Shown: positions 34,980 through 44,500, counted from the first letter of the stretch. The stretch: 64,000 nt of DNA from Brucella pseudogrignonensis (GCF_002252525.1 NZ_NNRM01000053.1:186001-250000); one strand, 5' to 3'. Numbers and translations: made by a program. Notes: generated by a model from the letters alone, not told the origin.

Positions 34980-35012
34980 GCGGCGGGTTATTAAAACGAC
35001 CCGCCGCTTTTT
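34980..35012. terminator. Terminator between kinase and SorC regulator
   Basis: GCGGCGGGT (34980-34988) pairs with ACCCGCCGC (34999-35007) and is followed by TTTTT on the plus strand. The convergent regulator gene ends at 35016, and A-rich sequence on the left lets it also serve that strand. Confidence 0.9.
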
Positions 35013-35015
35013 GCT

Positions 35016-35996
35016 TTATTGCGCGAGCAGCAGTTCTGCTGCTTCAAAATCGGTAACGAGGTGGGTTGCGTAGCCGCCGGTTAAAACTGCGCGGATCGCT
35101 TCGACCTTGCGCGAACCACCCGCCACACAAAGCCTGCGCGGAACCCGATGCAATTCATCCAGCTCGATGCCGATGACGCGCTTGTCGAGTTCACGAATGA
35201 CCTGCTTGCCGTCATTGTCGAGGAAGCGACAGATCAATACCGCGACCGCACCATCTTTGGCGTAGGCGTCGATTTCTTCGTCGCTGGTGACATCGGCAAT
35301 GCGCATCGTGCTTTCTGATGATAGTCCGCCAACGCCAAAGACAATCATGTCTGACTGAGCAATCAGTTCAAATTGCCGTTTAAGCGCAGGTTCGCCCATC
35401 AACGCGTCGCGCAAGCCAGCACTGCTCAAAATCGCTGGAGCCAGCATGTTTACGCTGGTTGCGCCGACATTGCGGGCCATGATCGAGGTGCAAAGCTCTG
35501 CGGCAAATTCACGTTTGCCCATCGATGAGCCCGTGACCTGAACGACGGTCAATCCTTCGATGGGGCGAGGCAGCGAGATCGCATCTGCGATTGCCAGAAC
35601 GGTTCGTCCCCAGGACACGCAGATCGTATCGCCCGGTTTGACCATACGTTCAATGAGGCGTGCGCCGCCGGTTCCCAGCGCCTGAAGTCGTGCTTCTGGG
35701 GAGGCTGCCTTTTCGCTGGGAATGACTAGGACCTCGTCCAAACCATACCGGGTTGCGAGTTTTTGGGCGATCTCTGTTCGGGTGAGTATCTCCGAATTCA
35801 TCAGAATCCGCACCACGCCCCGCTGCCGTGCTTCCTGCAGATAATTGACGATGGTCGCGCGTGAAACGCCCATCTTCTTCGCGATATCGTTCTGGGTGAG
35901 CTGGTCTTCATAATAAAGCCAGGCTGCCCATACGATCGCGTCATCAAATTCAGCCGGGATGGCATGCGTAGACGGTGTCAGATCGTCCGATGTCAT
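35016..35996 (-). CDS. SorC/DeoR-type sugar-binding transcriptional regulator
   Basis: A 326-residue regulator. The helix-turn-helix covers about residues 32-54 (LTQNDIAKKMGVSRATIVNYL), and the sugar-phosphate-sensing domain follows (GDTICVSWGRTVLAIADAI, VVQVTGSSMGKREFAAE, RRLCVAGGSRKVEAIRAVL). It is divergent from the aldolase/dehydrogenase gene and convergent with the kinase. A putative operator (TGACTAATGTCAGT) lies 76 bp before its start and a one-base variant before the ABC operon, so it likely controls both units. The HTH closely resembles that of the SorC protein of the PTS island, so cross-recognition is conceivable. Confidence 0.88.
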   Translation of the reverse strand: MTSDDLTPSTHAIPAEFDDAIVWAAWLYYEDQLTQNDIAKKMGVSRATIVNYLQEARQRGVVRILMNSEILTRTEIAQKLATRYGLDEVLVIPSEKAASPEARLQALGTGGARLIERMVKPGDTICVSWGRTVLAIADAISLPRPIEGLTVVQVTGSSMGKREFAAELCTSIMARNVGATSVNMLAPAILSSAGLRDALMGEPALKRQFELIAQSDMIVFGVGGLSSESTMRIADVTSDEEIDAYAKDGAVAVLICRFLDNDGKQVIRELDKRVIGIELDELHRVPRRLCVAGGSRKVEAIRAVLTGGYATHLVTDFEAAELLLAQ

Positions 35997-36071
35997 ACTG
36001 ATTTCCTGATGTTAGCCGTTGATCTGGTTCGCACAGAAACGAGTTTTAATCAACAAGCCAATGAAGGAAGT

Positions 36072-36085
36072 TGACTAATGTCAGT
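36072..36085 (+). promoter_or_regulatory. Putative SorC operator in the regulator/aldolase divergent region
   Basis: TGACTAATGTCAGT, one base different from the element at 29011-29024. It lies within a larger dyad TTGAC...GTCAA (36071-36098) in the 224-bp region between the divergent regulator and aldolase genes. Confidence 0.6.
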
Positions 36086-36220
36086 ATATAGTGTCAATTG
36101 TTTTCAGGTGAGGAGATGTCTTCATAAATTGTTGTTTTGCCATGGAAAATACACTTTCCGTGAGCGCTTTTCTATGTCTGCGACTTGAGGGTCACAGATT
36201 GCCAACTGAGGAGTAGGCAG

Positions 36221-38278
36221 ATGAAGTCGAATTGGTCGGATGCGGATTTCAACGCAATTGTTGGTGCATATGAGAAAGCAGGCATCAATCGTGATGTGGC
36301 CATCCGCACATATACCACACGCTTGCTGGGTTCGGAACCAAAGCTTGTTCTCCATGGCGGCGGTAACACCTCAGTCAAGACAGTGTTGAATGACCATGAC
36401 GGCACCCCGGTTGAAGTGCTTTGTGTGAAGGGAAGCGGTTGGGATATGGGCAAGATCGAGCCCGCAGGATTGCCCGCGCTCAATCTTGAGCGCCTGAAAG
36501 CTATGGTCAATTACGATACGCTTAGCGATGACGATATGGTGATGCTGCAGCGCCGCCTGCTGCTCGATCCGTCATCACCAAATCCGTCCGTCGAAGCGAT
36601 CCTCCATGCAATTCTTCCGTTCAAGCATGTCGATCACACCCATGCCAATGCAATTGTCGCGCTGACCAATCAACCAAACGGGGAAGCGATCATTCGCGAA
36701 CTCTTTCCCGAGATGATTATCGTGCCTTATGTCATGCCAGGGTTTGATCTTTCCAAAGCCTGTCAGAAAGCCTTTTCTGAGCGCCCGGATGCTCCGGGCA
36801 TGATCCTGCTTAAACATGGCATTTTCACATGGTCGGAAGATCCCCGCATCGCCTATGAAAATATGATCGAAGCAATTGATCGGGCCGAGAAACGGATTGC
36901 TGAAGGCAATCCGCAACCGTTCGGTCATGCAAGCAAAAGCGAGCATAGGCATGAGCTCGCTTCTGTCTCCGATATTGCGCCGATATTGCGCGGAGCAATT
37001 GCGCTTTCGGGCAAGGAAGAAGGTCGTCCGCGCCGTTTCATCGTGGAGCATCGTTCGAATGACGATATCCTTGATTTCTGCGGAGCGCCCAATGTTGCGG
37101 ATCTTGTTCGTCGCGGCAACGCAACGCCGGAGCACGTCATCCACATCAAGCGTTATGGTGTATCGCTTCCTGCCCCTTACGCACACGATATTGAGAGCTG
37201 GGCACAGATCGTTAAAGACAGCGTTGCATCTTATGTCGCTGGATATAAAGAGTATTTTGAGCGCAACAATGCGCGCGTTGGTGGTGGTAAAACCATGCTC
37301 GACCCTATGCCGCGGGTTTTCTATATCGACGGTATTGGTTTGTTTGCTGCGGGGCCAACGCAAAAAGCGGCGCGCATCGGTGCGGATGTGGCTGAAGCTA
37401 CTATCGAAGTCATTCGCGGTGCTGAGGGAATTGATCAATTCGAGGCCCTGAGCGAAGAAGACCTTTTCGACATTGAATATTGGTCGCTAGAGCAGGTCAA
37501 ACTCGCCAAACAGACCGAGAAGCCGCTGACCCGTCAGGTAGCAGTCGTAACTGGTGGGGCAGGCGGTCTTGGTCTTGCCATTGCAGAACGTCTGCGGGAG
37601 CAAGGTGCCGAAATCGCGCTGATTGATATTGATGCAGAACGTGTGGCAGCCGAAGCCAAGCGACTAGGCGGCAAAGCTATCGCTTGCGATCTGACAGACC
37701 CCCAGTCCGCGGAGAAGGCCATTGCTGACATCGTTGCAGCTTTTGGTGGCGTTGATATTCTCGTTTCCAACGCCGGGGCGGCTTTTCAGGGAGCGCTGAC
37801 GTCAGTTGATGATGCTTTGTTCAAATCGGCATTCGATCTCAACTTCTGGAGCCATCATTACATCGCTCGCGCTGTCGTCAATGTTATGAAGCGACAGGAA
37901 ACCGGCGGTTCCATCGTGTTCAACGTGAGTAAGCAGGCGGTCAATCCGGGTCCCGACTTCGGCCCGTATGGCACTTCAAAAGCGGCACTGATGGCCCTGA
38001 TGCGCCAGTATTCGTTGGAACATGCCGCGGATGGAATTACAGTGAATGCCGTCAATCCAGATCGTATCCGCACAGGCCTGATGACTGACGAAATGGTGGA
38101 AGAGCGTGCGCAGGCTCGTGGTGTGACGCCGAAAGTCTATATGCGCGGCAATCTGCTTAAACGAGAAGTTTCGGCGAATGATGTTGCGGATGCATTTTTG
38201 CATCTCATTTCAGCGCGTACTTCAACCGGTGCCGTGGTCACAGTCGATGGTGGTAATGTCGCCGCTATGATGCGCTGA
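36221..38278 (+). CDS. Bifunctional class II aldolase / short-chain dehydrogenase
   Basis: This 685-residue protein uses the ATG at 36221 behind GAGGAG. Residues 1-~420 are a class II (zinc) aldolase/RhaD-like region with the metal cluster HVDHTHANAI at 136-145 and GGGNTSVKT at 45-53. Residues about 440-685 are a short-chain dehydrogenase: VAVVTGGAGGLGLAIAERL, SNAG, a Ser in FNVSKQA and the catalytic Y583-x3-K587 in YGTSKAA. In rhizobia this fusion acts on rhamnulose-1-phosphate, splitting it and oxidising the lactaldehyde released. A similar two-step job on a related deoxy- or other sugar is expected here. It is 50-60% conserved only in motifs by eye, so the substrate is open. Confidence 0.85.
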   Translation: MKSNWSDADFNAIVGAYEKAGINRDVAIRTYTTRLLGSEPKLVLHGGGNTSVKTVLNDHDGTPVEVLCVKGSGWDMGKIEPAGLPALNLERLKAMVNYDTLSDDDMVMLQRRLLLDPSSPNPSVEAILHAILPFKHVDHTHANAIVALTNQPNGEAIIRELFPEMIIVPYVMPGFDLSKACQKAFSERPDAPGMILLKHGIFTWSEDPRIAYENMIEAIDRAEKRIAEGNPQPFGHASKSEHRHELASVSDIAPILRGAIALSGKEEGRPRRFIVEHRSNDDILDFCGAPNVADLVRRGNATPEHVIHIKRYGVSLPAPYAHDIESWAQIVKDSVASYVAGYKEYFERNNARVGGGKTMLDPMPRVFYIDGIGLFAAGPTQKAARIGADVAEATIEVIRGAEGIDQFEALSEEDLFDIEYWSLEQVKLAKQTEKPLTRQVAVVTGGAGGLGLAIAERLREQGAEIALIDIDAERVAAEAKRLGGKAIACDLTDPQSAEKAIADIVAAFGGVDILVSNAGAAFQGALTSVDDALFKSAFDLNFWSHHYIARAVVNVMKRQETGGSIVFNVSKQAVNPGPDFGPYGTSKAALMALMRQYSLEHAADGITVNAVNPDRIRTGLMTDEMVEERAQARGVTPKVYMRGNLLKREVSANDVADAFLHLISARTSTGAVVTVDGGNVAAMMR

Positions 38279-38293
38279 TACTTAGTCTTATGC

Positions 38294-38329
38294 CCGAGGA
38301 CAGCTATTATAATTGCTGTCCTCGGTCCC
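38294..38329 (+). terminator. Terminator of the aldolase/dehydrogenase gene
   Basis: CCGAGGACAGC pairs with GCTGTCCTCGG (10-nt loop) and a short T-run (CCCGTTTT) follows. It faces the convergent binding-protein gene. Confidence 0.8.
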
Positions 38330-38362
38330 GTTTTGCTTATCGATTATAGGCAGAGGCAGTCT

Positions 38363-39982
38363 TTATTCCTCAATATCGACCTTCTCGAAACGATGTGATC
38401 CGAGTGGCTCCATCACATAGTTTTTGACTTTATTCGACATTGGCAACACGACAGTTGAATGCGCCAATGGTACCCAAGGCGCCTGATCGCTGATGATGGC
38501 TTGCGCTTCCTGATAAAGTTTTGTGCGCTCATCCTTATTCGAGCTCACGCGCGCTTTTTGCAGAATGTCTTCAAGCGGTTGGTAGCACCAATTCGCATTG
38601 TTGCTTCCTCCAACACCTGAGCAGTTGAAGAAATAGCTCAACAGATTGTCCGGATCGCCGTTATCGCTGGTTCCACCCAAAACGATTGCGCCATCGCGCT
38701 GCTTGTCGCGCGCCTTTTTGAGATACTCGCCCCATTCATAAGAAACGATCTCCACATTAATGCCGACTTTGCCGAGATCTGCTTGCATCAATTCTGCTGC
38801 ACGACGTGCGTTCGGCATATAAGGCCGACTGACGGGCATAGCCCATATCTTCATTTTCAGGTCTTTGACACCAGCTTCATCAAGAAGCTTCTTTGCTGCA
38901 GCTGGATCGTAGCTGTACCCTTTGATGTCAGCATTATAGCCCCACATGGTTGATGGCAGCACACTTTGTGCAACCTGACCCATGCCCTGATAAACCGCAT
39001 CAACAATGGCTTTGCGATCAATTGCCATGTTTAATGCACGGCGTACTTCCACCTTATCAAATGGTGCATCCAGTGTGTTCATCGCCAGATAAGCGACGTT
39101 CAGTCCGGGCTGTTCCATCACAGTGAGATTTGGATTTTTCTTCAAGTCTGCAACGTCGGCCGGAGCGGGATAGGCAGCAATGTGACATTCGCCTGCCTGC
39201 AACTTTTGCATACGGGTGGAGGCGTCTGTCGCAATCACGAAAATCAGATCATCTACCTTGGGAGCGCCGTCCCAATAGTCAGTATTTGCAGCAAAGCGAA
39301 TTGCTGCGTTGGTTTGATAATCAACAAAACGGAAAGGCCCGGTACCGACGGGCTTATGGTCTAGATCCTCGCGCTGTCCGGCTTTGTCCAGTTGTTCTGC
39401 ATATTCAGCAGACATGATTGAACCAAAATTCAACGCAAGCTTTGCAAGCAGTGAAGCATCGGGCTGGTTGAGCACAAATTTGACGGTGTGATCATCAATT
39501 TTGACGACTTCTTTGATAATCGTCGGCATGTCCATCGCATTGAACATTTCCCAACCAGCGCCCACGAAATAGTTGTTCCAGGGATGCTGTTTATCGAGCT
39601 GACGATTATAAGTGAAAAGCACATCGTCCGCATTGAACTCACGGCTTGGAGTGAAACTGTCCGTCGTGTGGAATTTCACGCCCTGACGTAGTTTCAGTGT
39701 ATATTCAAGATTGTCGTCGGATATAACCCAGCTTTCGGCCAGCCCCGGAACGACATTCGTTGTGCCGCTTTCGAATTCGGTCAGGCGATCATAAATCGTC
39801 TCGGCAGAAGCATCCCATGTACTGTTGGTAGTATAGAGCGCGGCGTCAAAGCCTTCGGGCGAACCTTCCGAACAATAGACAAGCGTCTTGGCCATAGCCG
39901 GGGCCAGTGCCACCCCGGAAAGTGCTGCCGCTGCTGCCAATGAGAGTAAAGTCTGACGCGCTCTTTTTGATTTTATTATCAT
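38363..39982 (-). CDS. Family 5 periplasmic substrate-binding protein, orphan
   Basis: A 539-residue exported protein with a signal peptide ending at LAPAMAKT. Motifs include VYCSEGSPEGFDAALYTTN, LRQGVKFHTTDSFTPSREFNADDVLFTYNR, VGTGPFRFVDY, VRRALNMAIDRKAIVDAVY and YSYDPAAAKKLLDEAGV, typical of DppA-type proteins. Two Cys pairs near the C-terminus (FFNCSGVGG; NWCYQPLEDIL) are also found in DppA. No permease or ATPase gene lies next to it; the nearest Dpp-type translocator is the 9.8-13.5 kb set. It closes a leftward cluster with the creatininase and PLP enzymes. Confidence 0.87.
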   Translation of the reverse strand: MIIKSKRARQTLLSLAAAAALSGVALAPAMAKTLVYCSEGSPEGFDAALYTTNSTWDASAETIYDRLTEFESGTTNVVPGLAESWVISDDNLEYTLKLRQGVKFHTTDSFTPSREFNADDVLFTYNRQLDKQHPWNNYFVGAGWEMFNAMDMPTIIKEVVKIDDHTVKFVLNQPDASLLAKLALNFGSIMSAEYAEQLDKAGQREDLDHKPVGTGPFRFVDYQTNAAIRFAANTDYWDGAPKVDDLIFVIATDASTRMQKLQAGECHIAAYPAPADVADLKKNPNLTVMEQPGLNVAYLAMNTLDAPFDKVEVRRALNMAIDRKAIVDAVYQGMGQVAQSVLPSTMWGYNADIKGYSYDPAAAKKLLDEAGVKDLKMKIWAMPVSRPYMPNARRAAELMQADLGKVGINVEIVSYEWGEYLKKARDKQRDGAIVLGGTSDNGDPDNLLSYFFNCSGVGGSNNANWCYQPLEDILQKARVSSNKDERTKLYQEAQAIISDQAPWVPLAHSTVVLPMSNKVKNYVMEPLGSHRFEKVDIEE

Positions 39983-40019
39983 GTTTGTTCCCTCTTAATT
40001 ATTTGGCTGTTGCCACCGA

Positions 40020-40844
40020 TTATTCGGTTCTGCCTTCAGTTGTTCCAAGGCCGCGTCCTGCCGTCCAAACGGGGTCGGGTTTGGTCCAAAGCACTTCATT
40101 GCGGATCAGTTTCACAATTTCTCGTGCATGAAGATCGAGGAATTTTTCGCCCTTTTCGGCAGTGGCGCTGCGTGGATCACCCCACGTTCCGGTGATGGGT
40201 GCGCGCTCTGCAAATGAGTAGAAACGCGAAACATCTGCTGGCACATCAATGGGATGTTGCTGATTGCCAAAGGCCTGACCAAACATTTCGGACTTTACAG
40301 CATCACCGGCAATTGCGAGCATAACAGAAGCTTCGCCCTCGCAAGCATGGTGTGGTCCGCTATCGACCTCGAAGATTTTGGCTGCGTCTTCGTTTGCCAG
40401 CATCCAAGGTGTGGTGACGACAATCGGCATTCCAAATTCGACCGCAAGTTCACGGGCAGCGACAGCAAGTGGATCGATATTGCCGCCATGACCATTAACG
40501 ATAAAAAGACGCGAGAAACCGATTGCCTTCAACGATCTCACAATGCAGCGGATGACCCGGCTGAGAGTTTCGTAATCAAGAGTGATCGTTCCGCCAAAAG
40601 GCAGGTGGTGTTCGCTCATGCCAAGCCATTGGCCGGGAAGAACAGCGATTGGAATTTCGTCGGCGACCTGACGTGCTGCCCGGATGGACGCTGCCGAAGC
40701 ACTAGCCGTATCTGTAATGACTGGCAGATGCGGCCCATGCTGTTCTAGCGAGCCAATCGGTAAGATGGCCAGCGCACCGGGTTTGCCCGCTATTTCACGA
40801 AGGGCAGGGGCGGTCATGCGCGCCCATTCAACTTCCTTTGTCAT
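40020..40844 (-). CDS. Creatininase-family amidohydrolase
   Basis: A 274-residue enzyme. The ATG at 40844 has GGGAGAGAG upstream; the longer frame to 40877 lacks one. Family features are LPIGSLEQHGPHLPVITDT (metal ligands E and H), GMSEHHLPFGGTITL, IVNGHGGNIDPL and HHACEGEASVML. Members are zinc or manganese cyclic-amide hydrolases (creatininase, MftE-type peptidases, FAPy deformylase). Its place beside a D-threonine-aldolase-like protein and a peptide-type binding protein suggests hydrolysis of a cyclic or D-amino-acid amide; the substrate is not known. Confidence 0.83.
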   Translation of the reverse strand: MTKEVEWARMTAPALREIAGKPGALAILPIGSLEQHGPHLPVITDTASASAASIRAARQVADEIPIAVLPGQWLGMSEHHLPFGGTITLDYETLSRVIRCIVRSLKAIGFSRLFIVNGHGGNIDPLAVAARELAVEFGMPIVVTTPWMLANEDAAKIFEVDSGPHHACEGEASVMLAIAGDAVKSEMFGQAFGNQQHPIDVPADVSRFYSFAERAPITGTWGDPRSATAEKGEKFLDLHAREIVKLIRNEVLWTKPDPVWTAGRGLGTTEGRTE

Positions 40845-40904
40845 ACTCAACTCTCTCCCAATTATTTTAGATTGCATGATGTCGACCAGCCGAAAGCTTT
40901 CGTT

Positions 40905-42086
40905 TTAGGTTTGTCGGCCTCTGGCGTCGGTTTTTAAGATGTGCGGTCGTCCATCAAGCTTGAGCAATGTGACCCGATCAAACTGTGCAACAACCGCGCA
41001 GGAATGATTTGGGAAAATGCGAACGCGGCTACCGATCGCCGGTGGCGTATCGGAAAAACGAACGAAACCATGCTCTTCCGAAAGGCGCTCTACTTCCCAA
41101 GCTTGGGTGGCGTCGCTCACATTGACCGCAATCCCGAAACCACTGCCACCAGAGCCATGTGCGCCAAGATCGGATGACAGAGTTTTTGAACCTGCATCAA
41201 CGATGAAATGATGGTCGTTATGGGCGACGACCGTTGCAATTACCGAGAGCGACAAGTCATCCGAAGATGCGATGCCCAAACGAAGTGCAGTGCGATCCAG
41301 AAAGGCGTAGTTTCCGGGCCGTATTTCAGTAATCCCTTCTGGGATAGCTGCGCCCAGACAGGTTGGTGTTGCGCCCACCGATATGTGGGGCACTTCGATA
41401 CCTGACTTTTTCAATTTTTCTGCAAGTTCGAGCAGGTCTTGCGCTTCTTTGTTAGCAATGCTTGTCAGCTGCTCGACGGACTTGCTGCCATAAGAGTGCC
41501 CAGCGTGTGACAGTAGTCCTGTGAATGTAAGTTGAGGGTGGCGTGCAATCTTCTCTGCCAATTGGATTGTTGCGGGATCTTGTGGCTTAACGCCGACGCG
41601 ACCTAGTCCAACATCGATTTTTAGAAAGACACCAAGTTTTACACCATACGTTTGAGCCGCTGCCCCGATCGCTTCAATACCCATCTCATGAGCCGCAATG
41701 AACTGGAGTTCGGTCTGATGGACTTTTGCACTCTTAACAAGTCGCTCAATGGATTCAGACCTGACGATTGGATATGCAATTGTCACCGACGGCACGCCAG
41801 CTTCCACAAAAACAAGCGCTTCTTCCGGTTTGGAGGCTGTGACGCCAATTGCTCCGAGTTCAAGCTGTCGTCCCGCGATTGCAAGATTTTTGTGGGTCTT
41901 GATATGAGGGCGTAAAGTGACGCCAGCTTGGTTGGCCCGCTGTTGCATCGCCTTGAGATTACGCATCAAACGCTCTTCGTCGATCTCTACATAAGGCGTA
42001 GGAAGGTCGGCCGGTATTGCGCGATTGAAATCTTCGATTGCCGCATGGTCAGACAATGTTGTCTCCAACAGTGGTGCTGGCCGCAT
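40905..42086 (-). CDS. D-threonine aldolase / D-serine dehydratase-like PLP enzyme
   Basis: A 393-residue alanine-racemase-fold protein. Residues about 25-75 hold LPTPYVEIDEERLMRNLKAMQQRA and the PLP lysine region LRPHIKTHKNLAIAG. Later come TFTGLLSHAGHSYG, HISVGATPTC and the metal-binding region DDLSLSVIATVVAHN...VDAGSKTLSSD and HGFVRF, with IFPNHSCAVVAQFD near the end. This is the DSD1/D-threonine aldolase group: they act on D-beta-hydroxy amino acids. It adjoins the creatininase-family gene and the XRE-cupin regulator. No strong ribosome site precedes the chosen start. Confidence 0.83.
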   Translation of the reverse strand: MRPAPLLETTLSDHAAIEDFNRAIPADLPTPYVEIDEERLMRNLKAMQQRANQAGVTLRPHIKTHKNLAIAGRQLELGAIGVTASKPEEALVFVEAGVPSVTIAYPIVRSESIERLVKSAKVHQTELQFIAAHEMGIEAIGAAAQTYGVKLGVFLKIDVGLGRVGVKPQDPATIQLAEKIARHPQLTFTGLLSHAGHSYGSKSVEQLTSIANKEAQDLLELAEKLKKSGIEVPHISVGATPTCLGAAIPEGITEIRPGNYAFLDRTALRLGIASSDDLSLSVIATVVAHNDHHFIVDAGSKTLSSDLGAHGSGGSGFGIAVNVSDATQAWEVERLSEEHGFVRFSDTPPAIGSRVRIFPNHSCAVVAQFDRVTLLKLDGRPHILKTDARGRQT

Positions 42087-42236
42087 GCATAGTTTCAGCC
42101 AGCTAATTCAGCTGTACCCGAAGGTAGTCGGTGCAAGTTCGCACAGCTCTGAAAGGCAATCAATTTATTTTCTTATAAGAAACATAATTTTCGCAAACTA
42201 TTCTGCGAAATGATGCATTGATACAAGATTTTCTGC

Positions 42237-42872
42237 TCAGTTGGCTTTGAACTTAATCGTCTGCTGGTTGACGAGAGTGGAAACCAGTTCAGTTTCCGGT
42301 GTAGAGCAGACACATAGGATTTGTGCAGGTTCTTCACTCACACTCAAATAGGCATGACCCGTCATTGCATCAAAATACGCAGAGTCACCTTTCTTGAGGC
42401 GCAAAGGTGCATAGATCTCCGAGTGTAGTTCCAGTTCACCTTCGACGACGTAGAAAAACTCTTCACCTTTGTGATGGATAAGCGGGCCGAACTCTTCGAG
42501 AGTGCGGGCATGTGCGACCGCCAGAATAGGCACCATCGCCTTCTTGTATATTTCGGTGCAGAGATACAGGTAATCGTAGTTCTGCGTGATGATTGATTTT
42601 CCCTCGCCCGATTTCGTGTATGTGCGACGGCCCATAACATTTGATGTCGCATCGGGGCTGGCGACTGTGCCAAAAAGCTCGGCAATGTCGATGTTCATTC
42701 CCTGCGCAAGTTCAATAAGCCGATCATAGGTGAGCTGCATTTGATTATTCTCGACCTTGGAGAGAGTCGATACGGCCAGCCCTGTCATCGCGCTTACTTC
42801 GGCGAGCGTCCATTGGTTGCGATTGCGAATGTCTCGCAGAATGTCGCCGAGGCTGGATTTCGCATCATTCAT
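42237..42872 (-). CDS. XRE-family transcriptional regulator with C-terminal cupin
   Basis: A 211-residue protein. The ATG at 42872 has GGAG nine bases upstream and is preferred to an upstream TTG at 42887. Residues about 7-65 form the helix-turn-helix (WTLAEVSAMTGLAVSTLSKVEN), and residues about 105-205 a cupin_2 fold (HHKGEEFFYVVEGELELHSE, KKGDSAYFDAMTGHAYLSV). Such proteins often sense amino acids or small ligands and control catabolic genes next to them. It lies between the M81 and PLP-enzyme genes, all on the minus strand, and is the likely regulator of this cluster. Confidence 0.88.
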   Translation of the reverse strand: MNDAKSSLGDILRDIRNRNQWTLAEVSAMTGLAVSTLSKVENNQMQLTYDRLIELAQGMNIDIAELFGTVASPDATSNVMGRRTYTKSGEGKSIITQNYDYLYLCTEIYKKAMVPILAVAHARTLEEFGPLIHHKGEEFFYVVEGELELHSEIYAPLRLKKGDSAYFDAMTGHAYLSVSEEPAQILCVCSTPETELVSTLVNQQTIKFKAN

Positions 42873-43042
42873 TCTTGACGTCTCCAATTCGCCTTCGACC
42901 AGATCGTGGAGGTGTGCGATAAGCGAGACTAACCCAGCTTACGCGGTGATAGAACTATTCAATGAACACGAGCGCGTAATCAATATGTCATTGAAACGCA
43001 ATCCATTCTACGAGCGATCGTCTTGCGGGTTTTAGTGACTGG

Positions 43043-44500
43043 CTACTGAGCCAGTGGATCGGCGACGCGTGGCCAATATGGCTTTGTAAGCTTGGTAAAT
43101 GGCAAGTCTTCGAAACGAGGCTGCAATGCGCCCGGCGCTCCAACATAAAGAATATCGCTCGCTATAGGTTCAAAACCAGCCCGGAAATGGTTGCTGGATT
43201 TGACCACCACTATCTTCTTTTTGGATGGGTCGAGCCCCAATGCGGACATACATTCTGGATGGAAAGTTTGCGTGCGCACTGTGTTCAGAACGATGTCGAT
43301 GCTGCCTGCACTAACCCATACGGCATCACCAATGCTAAGCGGTGTTGGCCCAAAATGCTGAGTAACTCCAGACGCAACTCGCCTGACTTTGACTGTGAGG
43401 TCGAGTGGATCGCCAGATACTTTTCCTATTTTGCCACCGATCCTCAAATCCAAAATTGCGCCTTCGCCAGCCTCGCGGCACATGCGTACTGCAACAGGGT
43501 CCCAATAGAGGCAAGAAGCAACATTTTCGATGCCGCGCTCAAGAATGCGGCGCAAAATAAAAGTTGAATCGCCGGGTGCGCCGCCGCCAGCATTATCGGA
43601 AACATCGGCGAGCACCACTGGGCCATGCTTTATAGCAGTGGCACGATCCAACGCATCGTCGATTGTCAGATACTCGCCGCGCATTGGTTCGCGCACGTTA
43701 TATATTTCCTGACCAAAATTTTCTGCAATGCGTGCAGCTTTGTCTGGATCATTATCGGTGACAACGAGCATTTTAGCCCCAACATCTGCAACATCACCCC
43801 ATGGAAAGCCGTGCCCGAAGGAAACTGCAAGCACGCCATCCTGGCCTTCCATGTCTTTCATGCGATCGACGATGCCACGCAATGGAGCTTTATGTGGGTG
43901 AAAAATGCTGACGAGGCGGCAATCATATGTGGCCATGGTTGGTCGGATTTGGCCTTCAAGTGTGTTTGCCAATAGGGAAAAAAGCTGGGCTGCAACTGTT
44001 TCGATATCGGTGTGTGGGTATTCCTTATAAGTCATGATTATAGATGCATTTGTGGTCATGACATCTGTGATGTGACAGTGAAGGTCTAGCTCGACAGCGA
44101 TGGGGATATTAGCGCCGACAAGTGCGCGAATATGTGAAATCAGATCGCCTTCCACGTCGTCATAACCGTCTGCAACACATGCGCCATGAAGAGCCAGCAT
44201 AACGGCATCAATGGGCATGGCCGCCTTCAGATCATCGAGAATTGTTTTACGGAAATGTTCATAGACTGAACGTGTAGTTCTCCCGCCCGGTTCTGCGACA
44301 GCGCACAGGCTTTCAACAACGCGCCAGCTTCTTTTTTGTGCGGCATCGCGCCAGACAAAAAGCTGCGACGAGCAACAGTTCAATGGTTTCTGGGTCGCAT
44401 CGCCGTAAGCAATGAGATTCTCTGAGAATGCCTCAAGGCCGGTTTGCATCGGTGAAAATGTGTTGGTCTCTGTGTCAAGTCCGGCGATGAAAAGCTTCAT
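43043..44500 (-). CDS. M81-family (MlrC-like) protein
   Basis: A 485-residue protein of the M81 metallopeptidase family, whose name-giver MlrC opens a linear microcystin. N-terminal MKLFIAGLDTETNTFSP, IDAVMLALHGACVADGYDDVEGDL and PIAVELDLHCHITDVM match family metal-site motifs (D, H, H). The C-terminal domain has ADVSDNAGGGAPGDSTFILRRIL and VVVKSSNHFRAGFEPIA. Most family members in proteobacteria have unknown substrates, and many sit with peptide importers and amidohydrolases as here. It is divergent from the DadA-like gene. Confidence 0.85.
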   Translation of the reverse strand: MKLFIAGLDTETNTFSPMQTGLEAFSENLIAYGDATQKPLNCCSSQLFVWRDAAQKRSWRVVESLCAVAEPGGRTTRSVYEHFRKTILDDLKAAMPIDAVMLALHGACVADGYDDVEGDLISHIRALVGANIPIAVELDLHCHITDVMTTNASIIMTYKEYPHTDIETVAAQLFSLLANTLEGQIRPTMATYDCRLVSIFHPHKAPLRGIVDRMKDMEGQDGVLAVSFGHGFPWGDVADVGAKMLVVTDNDPDKAARIAENFGQEIYNVREPMRGEYLTIDDALDRATAIKHGPVVLADVSDNAGGGAPGDSTFILRRILERGIENVASCLYWDPVAVRMCREAGEGAILDLRIGGKIGKVSGDPLDLTVKVRRVASGVTQHFGPTPLSIGDAVWVSAGSIDIVLNTVRTQTFHPECMSALGLDPSKKKIVVVKSSNHFRAGFEPIASDILYVGAPGALQPRFEDLPFTKLTKPYWPRVADPLAQ

